NCBI GenBank assembly: GCA_028751875.1
Contig: CM054134.1
Coordinates: 48,397,623-48,461,622 of the forward strand
Direction: 5' to 3'
DNA: 64,000 nt
Source: Rapana venosa
Lineage: Eukaryota; Mollusca; Gastropoda; Neogastropoda; Muricidae
Shown: one piece after another, positions 36,975-50,540 of the stretch
How the letters are laid out: every line of letters begins with the position of its first letter
Position numbering within the stretch: position 1 is the stretch's first letter
Made by a program: the position numbers and the translations under genes
The notes under the pieces: generated by a model
The model's database searches: none
Seen by the model: only the letters and a program-made list of their open reading frames with translations
Told to the model about the DNA's origin: nothing

Positions 36975-37052
36975 TCACAAGTTCTGCATCTGCTTCATCA
37001 GGTCGTCCAGGCTCTGGCCACTGTCCTGCACTAGGCCGTCTTGGTCCCCACC
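36975..37052 (-). CDS. UBA5: UBA5 exon 12 (C-terminus and stop)
   Basis: It encodes [17 protein letters not shown] and ends at TGA (36977-36975). This matches the UFC1-binding tail of UBA5, whose human end is SLEDLMAKMKNM. The best acceptor is GTTGCGCAG (37061-37053), which puts the exon in phase 0, while exon 11 ends in phase 1. Two other AGs (before 37040, at CCAAG, and before 37031, at CCTAG) would restore phase but lie after a poor pyrimidine tract. A single extra G in the CAGGGTGGGG run would also explain the conflict. Confidence 0.85.
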   Translation of the reverse strand, partial: GGDQDGLVQDSGQSLDDLMKQMQNL

Positions 37053-40000
37053 CTGCGCAACATCAACAACAAAATAAACCAGTTCTGGTCAGTACACCCC
37101 ACCACGCACCTCCCTTCATCTTTGCCATATTATATGGCCCTCGTAGACCCATTTTTCTGAATCTCACTAAAAAAGAAAAGAAATGTTTAAAGCCTATCAT
37201 CCCCAGTGGGAATGCCGGGGTGGCCTGTTAGTATATATAAATAGTATCCCTACCTTCTGAGAATTCTGTGCTAGAATTCCCTCTTTTCTGTCCCTCCTTT
37301 TGTTTCTGCCTTTTTTCCTTTTCTTTCTGTCACCTCCTTGTTATTCTCTGCATTCTTGGTCCATTCTCCTGCCATTTTTTCAGAAAGTCTTAAAATGAAA
37401 CAATTCTCCAAGGAAGGAGACTCGAGCCCCTTAATGTGTGGCATGCAGGCCCATTGGTGTGTGGATATGCCCTGGTGTCCACGAACCAGCCCCATGATAT
37501 GAGTTAAACATCACAAGGACATTCCAACGGTACAACAGGTGGAAGAGGAGGACCTGTCTCCTGATGGCTGTGAAGGCAGGGGAGGATGGACTCGAGGGCA
37601 GACTGGACTCTGCAGCCCAGTGAAAGCAGCAAGACTAGAAGAACGACCACTCTGATGTAAAATCATGCTGAAGTTGGATGCGCTGGGCCGGACTTGTCAG
37701 GCGCTAAACGGCAGTGCAATGCATATTTGCTCATATGACAGATAACAATGAGTTGCTGTTTGAGAAAATGACAAACAAAAGGTCGATCAGAATGACTTGA
37801 ATTTTTTTTTTTAATTCTTCAACACCACTTAAATCATTTATACTAGTTTCACTGATTTTTTTTATGCTAACTAAATGAATGAATAAATGTTGCTATTACA
37901 AACTCCTTTTCTTTCATTGATCTTGCAGATCTAGCTTTTCAAACTTTGTGAAGAAAAAAATATCTTGATGCTCTTGACTCATATGTTGTGAGTCTTACAG
38001 ACCCTCACTTTGTAAAGAATAAAAACATCAACACTCAGAGTGGGTCCCAGAGATGTACATTTTTTGGGTTGTTCTGCTTTCTCTCTTCTCTCCTCTGCAT
38101 CCCCTTACTGGGTGGGGTGTCTAGTTCCTGGTCTTCTCCTGTGCTTGTTATTTGCCAGAGGTCTGCCCCGCTGGCCTCAGCTGACACATTTTGACTTCAG
38201 AGCACTTCATGTTTTGGACCCACCAAACGCCCACATGAATACTGGGATCTTTAACTCTTTCGCTTCCAGCACCCGGTATACTGGTTTCACTAAACCTATC
38301 CTTGATTCCCAGAAAATGGAAAACCAGTTTGGACTAACTGATGCAGTACACCCCCTGACATCCTGACTACTCAGGTACCTGAGACCCTGATCCTTTACCA
38401 TACTGTTTATCAGTGGCCCTGTCCATTTTGTGAAGGGACAGCCTCCTCAGCCCCTGGAGAGTACTGGGAAGTCATTAAGACATGAGTGGATTCATAGCAT
38501 TTGAGGGCAGTGGAGAAGTCATTAAGATAAGAGTCCGCATGGGACACTGATACCCTGCAGGGTATGTGTTGAAATGGGTGATGTGGACTTCACTAAGAGA
38601 GTACAGGCATGTTTTATTGATTTTCCATGAACTGTTTGTACATAGCCATGCGCATTTGTGTTTTTCTTGACACAATTGTTTGTATTTACCTGCTCTAACA
38701 CCCACGAGTCACCAACTTTATGATATGTTTAAACTGCAAAAAAAATATTTAATGCTTTCAGCTGTTAACACAACAGCGCATGATAATATTATTTGGGGTT
38801 GATTATGTTAGATGATAGTGTCACTTCACTTTGAAGTAGGTACCCTATGCACTCTGACTTCTTTATCCCACCTGGGAATCATTGTGAGATTGTAGGTACA
38901 CACTGGATGAAAAATTTGTGTGGATGACTCGTTTGACGTACCTCATCATACAGGCAGCCATACTCCGACTTCCAAGTATTTTTTCTCCTTTAAAAGAGAG
39001 TTCAGGTTGTTATGCTAAGAACCAGTCATGGCTGAAGACAAAGTCAACATAACACTTCAAAGCATACCCATATTTTCATGTCAGCCTCGGCACTTAGCTT
39101 ACATCAGTGACTGACAAAGCTTCTGGCCTGGGCCAGACAACCTGGAAGAAGTTGGTATGTTGTGTGAAGATAAAACTGACCCTGCACAGCTGGAATGCTT
39201 TACCACAGCAATGGGTACGGATGTGGAGTGGAACTACCTGATGCCTTACCGTTTGGGAGAGGAGCAGTGTAGGCCACACGCCCTTCACAAGCTGAGGCTG
39301 TCCCCTTACTGCTGCGAGCCAGCTCATCGGCTGTCGTCTCTGACACCCTCAATGGTGCACAGACAATGCAGTGCAATCAGCCTCATGGCTGCACACAATG
39401 CAGGTTGTCAATCAGACCTCATGGCTGCGCACACAATGCAGTTGTCAAATCAGACCTCAATGGCTGCGCACAACAATGCAGTTGTCAAATCAGACCTCAA
39501 TGGCTGCGCACAACAATGCTGTTGTCAAATCAGACCTCAATGGCTGCACACAACAATGCAGTTGTCAAATCAGACCTCAATGGCTGCCACAACAATGCAG
39601 TTGTCAAATCAGACCTCAATGGCTGCGCACAACAATGCAGTTGTCAAATCAGACCTCAATGGCTGCACACACAACAATGCAGTTGTCAAATCAGACCTCA
39701 ATGGCTGCAGCACACAACAATGCAGTTGTCAAATCAGACCTCAATGGCTGCACACAACAATGCAGTTGTCAAATCAGACCTCAATGGCTGCACACAACAA
39801 TGCAGTTGTCAAATCAGACCTCAAAGGCTGCACACAACAATGTCGTTGTCAAATCTGACCTCAAAGGCTGCACACAACAATGTCGTTGTCAAATCAGACC
39901 TCAAAGGCTGCACACAACAATGTAGTTGTCAAATCAGACCTCAATGGCTGCGCACAACAATGCAGTTGTCAAATCAGACCTCAATGGCTGCAAGTCAAGT

Positions 40001-41830
40001 CAAAAACACTTTAATCATCCCATGAAGGGCAATTACAATACTGACAGGCACATTGATATGTATACTTATCTTGAAAGACACAAGAAAGTTACATTTCATA
40101 TTGGTATGAACATTCCAAGATAACTTCAAATAAAAGTATCACACACACACACAGAGCCATCAAATCATACATGTTTTGGTTTAGTCAAAAGAGAGAAAGA
40201 GAGCATGCACAACACACACACACACATACATGTGTGCAAACATACACAGAGGATCACACACACACAGAGGAACACACACACACTTACATCTTCTCTTATT
40301 CTCCCTATTTGTTCACATTTTCTGTTGTTTTTTCCCCCATGCTTGTTTATTTGTCTATTTGTTGCATGTTTTGTTCAGAGGGATGAATATGAAAAAAGCA
40401 AATATCTAGGCTTATTCTACAACCTCTTCTAAATGAAACTGATTTGCTACATGCATGCATGTTGTATGTTCTGTTTTTCACTTTTTAAAAACCCCATGAA
40501 ACCCAAAATGACACAGGAACAGAGCACTATAACACAGCATACAGGCAGTCAGTAATACCCCACCACGACTTACCCCATTCATTGTCAGGGTGCACTACTA
40601 CCTCCTCTTCCTCAGCCACTTCTTCCACTTTGGGCTTGGCTGCTTCACTGGCCTGCAACAGCATGCAACCAACTCCTTGTCTCACACAGAACAAAGTGAT
40701 ACAATTTCAGTGTAGTGTAGTGTGTAGTGTAGTGTAGTGTAGTGTAGTGTAGTGTAGTGTAGTGTAGTGTAGTGTAGTGTAGTGTAGTGTAGTGTAGTGT
40801 AGTATAGTGTAGTGTAGTGCTGTGTAGTGTAGTGTAGTGTAGTCTAATCTCCTGCCTGGTACAGTGTGGTCACTTCCACAAACTATCAACCTTATCTTTT
40901 CCATTATTTCTTAATTTTCTTTTTATCCAGCTTGTATGAGAGTGTGCACATAAGCCATTCTTAGAAGCAGTGGAGTAGCTGTTGGAAATGTTCTTGTCTG
41001 AGTGGCATTGCATAGCTTAACACTCTGGAGGGTTACCCAGAACATACATTCTTGACTCTCATCACACCTCTCACTCATCACACACTGTGAGAGACCGCAA
41101 GTATATACTGGATGAAAAGTTTGCATGTAAGCCGTTTTTGATTACTTCGCCATACTTGCAGCCATAGTCTTCCAAACCAAACTTATCAGTAAGCTACTGG
41201 TTAAACACAGCAACAATACAAGCACAAACACACACATATCTATGCCAAACTAAGCATCAAAAGAAAGTAGCTGGGAGCCTGGACATCCACCAACCTGGAA
41301 CTCCTCCTGGCGTTTCCTGCAGTTGAGGTCATCACACTGAGGGTTGGGCTTGAGGGTCATCTGAGGAAAGAAGTCCTGCATGGCGTTGTAGCCCAGGTAG
41401 TAGGACACGTCCCCAAAGCCTAGCAAATACCTGACAACACACACACAGATAATACGACACGTCCCCAAAGCAAGCAAATACCTGCACACACAGAGAGTCA
41501 GGTAATAGGACATGTGCCCAAAGCCTAACAAATACCTGGCAACACTCACACACACACGGAGGTAATAGGACATGTCCCCAAAGCCTAGCAAATACCTGAC
41601 AACACACACATAGAGGTTTTAGGACTCTTCCTCAAAGCCTAGCAAATACCTGACAACACACACAGAGTACTATGACACATCCCCAAAGCCTAGCAAATAC
41701 CTGCACACACACAGAGTCAGGTAATAGGACATGTGCCCAAAGCCTAACAAATACCTGGCAACACACACACACACAGGTAATAGGACATGTCCCCAAAGCC
41801 TAACAAATACTTGACAGCACACACACACAC

Positions 41831-41874
<44 letters not shown>

Positions 41875-41978
41875 GGTTTTAGGACTCTTCCTCAAAGCCT
41901 AGAAAATATCTGACAACACACACACAGATATATGACACATCCCCAAAGCCTAGCAAATACTCACAAACCAACACACAC

Positions 41979-42036
<58 letters not shown>

Positions 42037-45000
42037 ACATGTCCCCAAAGCCTAGCAAATACCTGGCAACACACACACACACACACACACATGCACACAC
42101 ACCTACACACACAGTCAGGAAATTGGACAGGTTCCCAAAGCCTAGTAAATACCTGGCAACACGCAGATTATAATAAGTCTCACTTTCCTCCACAAAGCAC
42201 AACAGCTTTAGGTGAACGAAGTCTTTATCTACAAAAATTCATCTCAAGTAAGAAAAGGTAGAATTTCAGGAGCCAAGCCTGATTACAATGTAATAATAAT
42301 AACAATAAATGGAACTTATATAGCGCTATATCTTGCAAAGACAAATCAAAGCGCAATTAGAAGGTTTAACAATTTTTTATTGGTAAATGGCAAGAAAAAT
42401 AATGTAGTAAAGTATGCAAAACTCAAATCAGTTTTAAAGACAAATGAACTAGCAATTCATTAACAAGGGATGGGACTTAGATCTAACAGTTCAACAATAT
42501 CTTAAAACAAAAGTACAATCCATAATACAGATATTAAATTTCCCCTGAGAGGATGCCAGGGGCCTGTTGTGGGGATGCCAGGGGCCTATCAGTATAAACA
42601 GCATCCCCACCTTCTGGAAATTTTGTGCCAGGAATTCCCTCTTTTCTATCCCTCCCTTTGTTTCTGCCTTGTTCCTTTTCTTCTTATCACCCCCTTCTTG
42701 TCTATTGTCTGACCTTCTTGGTCCATACGCCTGTCTTTTTTCTTCAAGAAAGACTTAAAAGATAAGAATTCTCTTCCCCCAGGGTGTTAACATGTAACAA
42801 CAACATCAGCAACATTCACAGTCAAATGAAGACAGGAGTTTCTCACTTGAGGGTGTTCTGCACCAGGAATCCTGCCACAATGCCCATGGTGGTAGGGAGA
42901 CTAGCAGCACATACTCCGTCCCGTTTTAGCGTTTTCTCGTCCACCTTCGACGCCACCACCAAGGGAGGAGCACACTGAAACCAACACACACTGTTGTTAC
43001 AGCCTGCATCAACATTGGGGGGAACACATTTGAACTTTTTCCCTACAGGTAATCTGTGATAGGGTAACCACCCATCTACTAATCTTCCCTCTGTATCACC
43101 CCTACTGGGTTACTGTAGAATGCGCACAGTGCACATGTACTGGGAAAGAGGGGTTTTTTCCCCTTAATGTAAGGATAGTGTTAAACAGAAAACATGTTAG
43201 AAAGCTCATACAACTTGACTGATTTTGTTTTGTTTTTTATTCAAAGAATCTGCTCCAAGGTGTACATTTTAACCAGTCCCACTAAAAAAACAACAACAAA
43301 TATCATCATGCTGTTTATGATGTCTTGAATAAGAAAAGCTGAATCACTTGATTTTTGGTGTTCACTTTCAAAGAAACATAAACCTATTTAAAATCATTTT
43401 TTTTAAATAGTTACTGTACACTGAACAATTTTCTTTTTTACTAAAATGTCTTCAGAAAAATAACTAACACACATTTAAAAAAAAAAAACCTCCAGCAAAA
43501 TAATTAAATGCATGTTCAAATGTGAACAGTGGCAATATAAAACCTATGGCCCAGCCTTCTTATCATAACACTTGAAAGAAACAAAATCCTGACCAATAGC
43601 AGAACATGAATTCTTCCATATATAGTGACATTTATTTGAAAGATAATTTCTCTTTGCTTTGTATTTCATTGAGCAATGGTGATGTTGCTGAACCTCAGCA
43701 AAAATGGCTGAGGGGGAAAAAAAAGCACCTACAAGCAATGACGAGGGAAGGTAAAGGTGTTCCCATTACCTGTGCAATCCTTGGCAAGGAGATGTCAGAG
43801 ACCTCGGCTTCTCCAGGGGCCAGCATATTGAAGGCAGCACCCATCTTTTTCTCCCTCGCTGCTTTACCTTCCCTTACCCTAAAAAGGGCAGGTACTCATT
43901 CAGTTGGGTGAACTGGGGGTACTATACTAAAGCCAAGGCATTCAAACAGTCACCCATCCACTTGGTAATCACGCTCAATGCTGCTTAACCTTAGCTTGGG
44001 GAAAGCGAGTGTTCTAAGCACTGAGCTAACCCGTCCCAATGGCAGTGTACTCACAGCAAAACAGGCTGTTTCCCCCGGGGCAAGGAACTGTATGTGGCCG
44101 GTCACTGCATTCTCACTGACACCTGACTCAAACCACTTCTGGTTGCATTCATTGCAAGCCTGAACAAAAAGAAGAAGAATTAGGAACACCATTATGCAGT
44201 CTGGAGTGTGGTGTGATGTGGTGTCGACAGAGAGAGAGAGACAGGTGATAGAAGCGAGAAGAAGAAGAGAGAGAGAGATGTGTGTAAGTATCAGTCTTCG
44301 ATTTTAACATCTTTCCACTGTAAGTGATACCAGAGAGAGAGAGTGTGTGTGTGTGTCTGTGTAGCGCGCATCCACAAGCACATATGTGCATATATGTGTG
44401 TGTGCAATGCCTGACTGCCTGCATGTGTGCAGGTGCATGCATGTTTGTGCATGACCATGCATGTGTGTGTGTGAGTGTGTGCATGTATGTGTGCACATGT
44501 GTATGTGTGCAAGGTTGTGTGTGTTCAATCCTGTATGCATGTGAGTATACATGTGTATACTATATGCATACACAAAGAATGAAGGAAACAAAACAGGTCA
44601 GATTCTCAAAGACTGTGACCGAACAGAGTATTTCTTGAGTGTATAGGTATACTAATCACCTGATAATGCACACAGCCAGAACATACAAATTCATTCTTAA
44701 TACAGTTCTGACATAACTGTGGTGCTCAGCAGTGATATCACAGACACTAGCGCTCCTACATATTCCTTTCAATACCTCTTGGAACTTAAGGTCCATTATT
44801 CACACTGAATAAAGCACATATGCATTTACCCACCTCAGAGCCATGAATGAGTGAGACTTTCACATCTGCATACAAACGGGCCACAAGTTTTAATAAAAAT
44901 TTAATGTAGCGCAGAGTCAAGCCCATACTGTAACATATTCATATGATAAAGGACCCACGCTGCCTATACAGAATATAAATTTGATTTCCATACTGAATGA

Positions 45001-48000
45001 CCATGAAAAATATGGAATAAAACAACCTGCATATTAAAGGGTCATGACCTATACTGAACAAACTTTAAATCTACACGACTGTCCCATCTCAAGTTAGGAA
45101 ACCATGAAAAGCGTCTTCAGGGACCGACTCACCATGTTGATGGCCATGCGGGCTTCAAAGTTGTCCACACAGCTCAGCACCAGGTCCACTGGGCCTCCAC
45201 CTTTCAGTGCTCCCTGTCTGTTGAAAGATAAAACCGCCGTTCGTGGCATGTGCATAGAATATGGGAGATGAGAGGGTTGAGAGAGACAGAGAATGGGGAA
45301 AAAAAGCTCTCTGAAAGCTGTGCACAGTGGGAACTAGACTGGAAAAGAGAAAGAAATACAGGAAGGTTGCAAAGAAAAAGAATGAGAGAGGGGGAAGGGA
45401 GAGAAGATGGAGGACAGATTATGCTCAACAAAAAGAAAGATAAAGAAGACAGACACAACTGAGGAAAAAGAAGTGAGGGGTCAGAAACTGCATGCACATT
45501 GTTCAAAATGGAATAACATGGGATCTTCACTTTTTCAAGCCTAAACATACGTAGACTAAACTTACTTCTTCTTTTTTTTTTTAAATTAACCAAACAACTC
45601 GGTATGTGAAGAGTCATTCTTGGCAATGTCTATGTCACTTTTCCAGTAGCTGTCTCCTTTTGTTTTTTTGCTTTGCAAGTGCTGCATACTTAACACAAAT
45701 ATCTTTAGTCTTGAATGTTACTACATAGCATTATGCAACAAATCTTTCATAAATTCTCTCCAAATCAATTTCAAAATCTAGAATGTTTTAACTGTGCAAT
45801 CAGCCCTTACCTACCATGAAACAGGTGTGTGTACACACATTTTTGTACCTGTATATGCTTACAAAATTGACTAAACAGCAAAGATTATCCATTTGATTAG
45901 AGGTACAACTCTCAGTCCAAAAATAATTATGTTGATAAGGCTAAATAGGGTTGACCTGGTAACATGACTTAAAAACTACAGCAGCCAGTTTTTAGCATAA
46001 TGTAAGCATCTGAACTCAATATTTCTTCGTATTCTACATATAAGCTAAAATATCTAAGCAAAAAACCAAACATAACATTTCTTTACACTTTGAAATGACT
46101 CTCAACAATACAATTATCGAACCAAAAGAGAAATTGAAACTAAAGCCCCTAACAGCAACAATCTTAATAACCAGTCCACAAAACTCACTTGATTCTGCTC
46201 TGAAAATGGTCAAAGTTGTCTGTGGTGGTGATGTTGTAGTTGTACACTTCAAATTCGAACATCAGGGTTGATCTCTCTGTATAAAAGGAAATTAGAAATA
46301 AAAAATATACTTGCATGCCCACACACTCTCACGAAATAAAAGAAAAAACATTGTCCATAACCTTTGTCATGAAAAGCAAACACAAAAGACATTAAAGCTT
46401 TAACCTTTTCCCTACGGGTAACCCACTATGGGGTAACCAACCATCTACTAACCCTTCCCTTTACCACCCACTACTGGGTTATGGTAGCATACAAATGTGC
46501 ACAGCGCACATATACTGGGAAAGAGGGGTTCTCTCCCTTAATGTAAGAATAGTGTTAAAAAAGATGCATGCAATTGTGATGGAGATTCACAAAATTTGAT
46601 TAAAGCCGAAGTGATCCACAAAGATTAATACAATTTACAATCAGGTAAACAAAAGATGACAGAAAATCAATAAACAGTTTGCTGATTCTGCCGCTATCAC
46701 TGTAAGTAAAAATGTGACCTCCAGCACAATCCTTTGGTCCTCTTCACCTGACTAAATCCATCTCAGTGTCTGGCCACTTTGAGTGTCTGCGTACGTCTGG
46801 TTTTGGAAAACTCATTTTTCAGAACTGGTAAGCATTACACTGTATCAGAGACACATGATCCATTTCAGTGATGCATGGGAACCTGGGGGAGCCTATCCTC
46901 TCCAGGTAGCAGGGTGCATGCTGGGTATGTTTATGTCACTCATCCCATCAGAAACTGATAGCCTACTCTTTCAGATCAAGCAGGCAAACTTATAACATGT
47001 GTGCAAGATTTCTGCCTGCATCTGCACACAGGGCATTGGCTTGCAACCTCATATAAAGGCTTTACAAGGGGATGGAGTGAGTGCCAACGTTAACTCTACA
47101 CTACAGACACAAAAAAGAGGGGGGGGGCGGTGGGGTTCCTACGAAGTTATGTGGAAAGAAATAGAGACACTAAGACGTCTACATGTACTGTACAGAACCT
47201 AAGTGTTTTCTCAGCAGCCTCCACTTTACTCATGCCGGCCTGGTGCGGCTGGTAGAACAGTCTGTTCATGTTGGCCAACTCCACCTTGTCGTAGTCAAAC
47301 AGCAGCAACTGAAACAATGAACATCATCTTCTTTTCACTAATAACAATAACAACAAAAATTCCTGGTGATACTCGTAGTCTTGATTACTGAATATTTATT
47401 CTTGGTAAGATTTAATTCACTGTCAAATCAAAACTGTTACACAGTCATTTATCATGTTACTTTTGTCTGGTGGTATTGACTGATGTTTGCTCTGAGAGGG
47501 AACTATTGCTGCTATGAATAATCACATAAATTTCCTTGAACATGTTTCTTTGGAAGTGAAATCAGTTTAAAAAAACAAAACAAAAACAAAACACTCTGCT
47601 AACAAATTTGTCTAGATCAAGTTTAAGCAGTTTATATATGGCAATATTCATAAAACTAAAAATCAAATCCTCACTGTTGTCACTCACAAGCAGTGTGTGT
47701 GTGTATGCGTGTATGTGTGTGTGTGTGTGTGTCCATGTGTGTGTGTGTGTATGTGTGTGAGTGTGTGTGAGTATGTGTGTGTGTGAGTGTGTGTGTGTGT
47801 GTGTCTGTCTGTGTCTGTAAGAATAAGGGAAATACACAGGGAGGAGCGGGGAGGAGGGAGGGAAGGGGAGAGGAGGGAGGGAGAGAGATAGAGAGAGAAA
47901 GAGAGAGAGAGAGGGGGGAGGGAGGGGGGAGAGAGAGAGAACTTCAATTCGAACGATTTATTCACAAAAAGGGCATTGGTCCATACACGAAAGGGGTTGC

Positions 48001-50410
48001 TGAACTGCTCAGTATTTCTTTTTTTTTTTTTTGGGGGGGTGGGGTGGGGAGGGGAGCTAATGACAAAATGTATAACATAAAAGTAAGTTACAAAAATATG
48101 ACAGGATAACAATAAGAGAGAGAGGGAGAGAGAGACAGAGATACAGACAGAGACAAAGAAAATCATTTTATCCTCTAACAATTTCTGACATGTGCTAGCT
48201 CACTAAAATGACACCATGTTATAGTCAATAAGCTTGTGAGAGTGCCAACAAGACTCAATCTCACAAAAAAAAATTTTTTCTGTCATTCTGATCTGGATTT
48301 CACTTCACTTCATCAGGAGTGGGGGTGTCACTGTTTATATTACTTTCTGTCTTCTTTTTCATTCCTCAGCCAGAGCTCTAAGGTTTACCAGTGGTGAGAA
48401 TTTTGCATATCAGTTGGAAGGAAGGTGGCAGGATGGTTTAGACGTTTGCCTGCCAACAAGTAAACCGTGAGGTTCTGGGTTTGATTCCCAGCCTCGCCCT
48501 TTCTTCCCAGTTTGACAAAAAAATCGAACTGAATGTCAAAGTCCTTCGGATGAGACTATAAACCGAGGCCCCGTGTGCGAACGCATGCAGAACATCTTGC
48601 GCACACGTTCCTGTTCCGCTGTTTGAAAGAGTAGGCCATTGTGTGCCGGTGGGAACAGATGACAAAATTTTAAAAACCACATACACACGCAAAAAAAAGT
48701 CATCTGAGCGCTTTGATTTGTTGCTTAACAAGATTCAGCGCTATATAAATTCCATACATTATTATTATTATTATTATTATATGTGACCATTTGCTCCTCA
48801 CCATGGTAGCTGCATTCTGACTTTGGGAATGTTATTTAAACACAACACTAGTGTGTATGCATTTCTGTTTTGCTTTTTCTTCTTTTGTATTTCGTTCCCA
48901 CCAGCATGCACTCGCCTACTCTTCCAAAAGGAGGAGTATGTCGGATTGTAAGCTCTAACCACTAGGCTATCCCACCTCCCATATCATTTAACTGCCAGAG
49001 TGTTGACAACAGAGAAGTGATGCCATACCTTTCCTATTCCACATCTTGTCAGCATCTCCGCAGTTACACTGCCAACACCACCAACCCCAACAACTGCTAC
49101 AGTGAAGTCACGAATTTTCTGGAGACAAAAGTATCATCAGATTTTATATTGCAGTGTGTGTGTGAGTGTGTGCCTGCATGTGTACATGCATGTGTGAGTG
49201 TGAGCATGTGTGCGTGCGTACATGTATCTGCGTGTGTTGTGTGTGTGTGTGTAAGTGCATGTGTGTGGGTGAGAGCACTTGTACTCTTGCAAACATGAAC
49301 ACGTGGGTATAAACATAACTGAAACTGTCCCTATGTGAAGTATCACTCAGGCATAAGTCTTGAACAAAAAATCAAAACAAACACATTGTATAAAACAGTA
49401 TGTTGACCAAAGTTTCATTTCATGCTTATTTCCACAGGTTTTAAGACATCTTGAAATTACAATTTAATTAAAACTAAACAAACAAGACTGTCATAAAACT
49501 TATACTTGTAATTCAACAAATCACGCTGTCAACAAGAACATTGTAATTCAAGCAATATCACGGTAAATGTATTCATGATTTATAGCTACATCAATCAACA
49601 ATGACTGTTAGAATATGAATTTTGGAAAAGAAAAACCTGTCACTGTTTCAACCAAAGCTGACTACTCCCTTCACTCGTTAAGATATCCAAAGTCATCTCT
49701 GAGGATTTACATACACTGAATTTTTTGATTTTAGACATACAGATCAAGCGACTGGATGTTGTAGAATCTTTCTGATAGAATGAAAACCTGGTATGTTTCA
49801 CGTACTATCCCATCACTGTAAGATGCAGTCATTTCTAATTGAAATCACAAATTATTTTTTTAAAAGTATGGCGTGTGGTCAAGTGACCTGGATGCTGAGC
49901 CCAAGACCTTTCCGATAGTAGGCTGTGCTGTATTTGCTTTTACTAATCATAACATGTAGCTGTTTATTTTTTATTATGGATTTTTTTTAACAATTTGGTT
50001 GTCACAATGTCTTTAAACCTGTGACCAAGCATTTACCAAAATTGGAATTAAGAATTAATACAATTCATAAACATAGGATCTTAGTTTTATTATGGTGTTT
50101 TAAACAATTCTAGGGTTTACAATGTTTTTGAAAACTAATTTGGTACCACAATGCATTTCAGGGAATTAAGTATAAAAAAAAAAAACCCAATAACTGAATA
50201 CAGTTATATTAATTCTATACACTCTAGGTTCACCTGTGAATTGTTAGCCACTTTAATTGTCAACTAGCCCATATTCTTCAGGGCCATAAGACGTGAAAAT
50301 TTGAAAAACCAAAAACATCACATAGATTGATACTTATTATGAACTAATGTCACAGATCCATCACAAAAACGTGAAAGAAACACAAAACCACAGTACAGAA
50401 CACAATCACA

Positions 50411-50446
<36 letters not shown>

Positions 50447-50501
50447 ACCACACACACACTCACTCACTCACTCACTCACACACACGTGTACACACACATG
50501 T

Positions 50502-50540
<39 letters not shown>

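Noticed and set aside
37053..39249. An extra UBA5 exon between exons 11 and 12
   Set aside because: The phase clash suggested one, but reading the minus strand of this intron found only R2 and R3 repeats and unique sequence with no UBA5-like segment. The family needs no further residues between AYTAPLPN and the C-terminal tail.
39157..40025. Overlapping plus-strand open frames of 233, 219 and 184 codons
   Set aside because: All run through the 40-42 bp array, so the peptide repeats ([14 protein letters not shown] type) reflect unit length and lack of stops. There is no start context, no conservation and the real gene is on the other strand.
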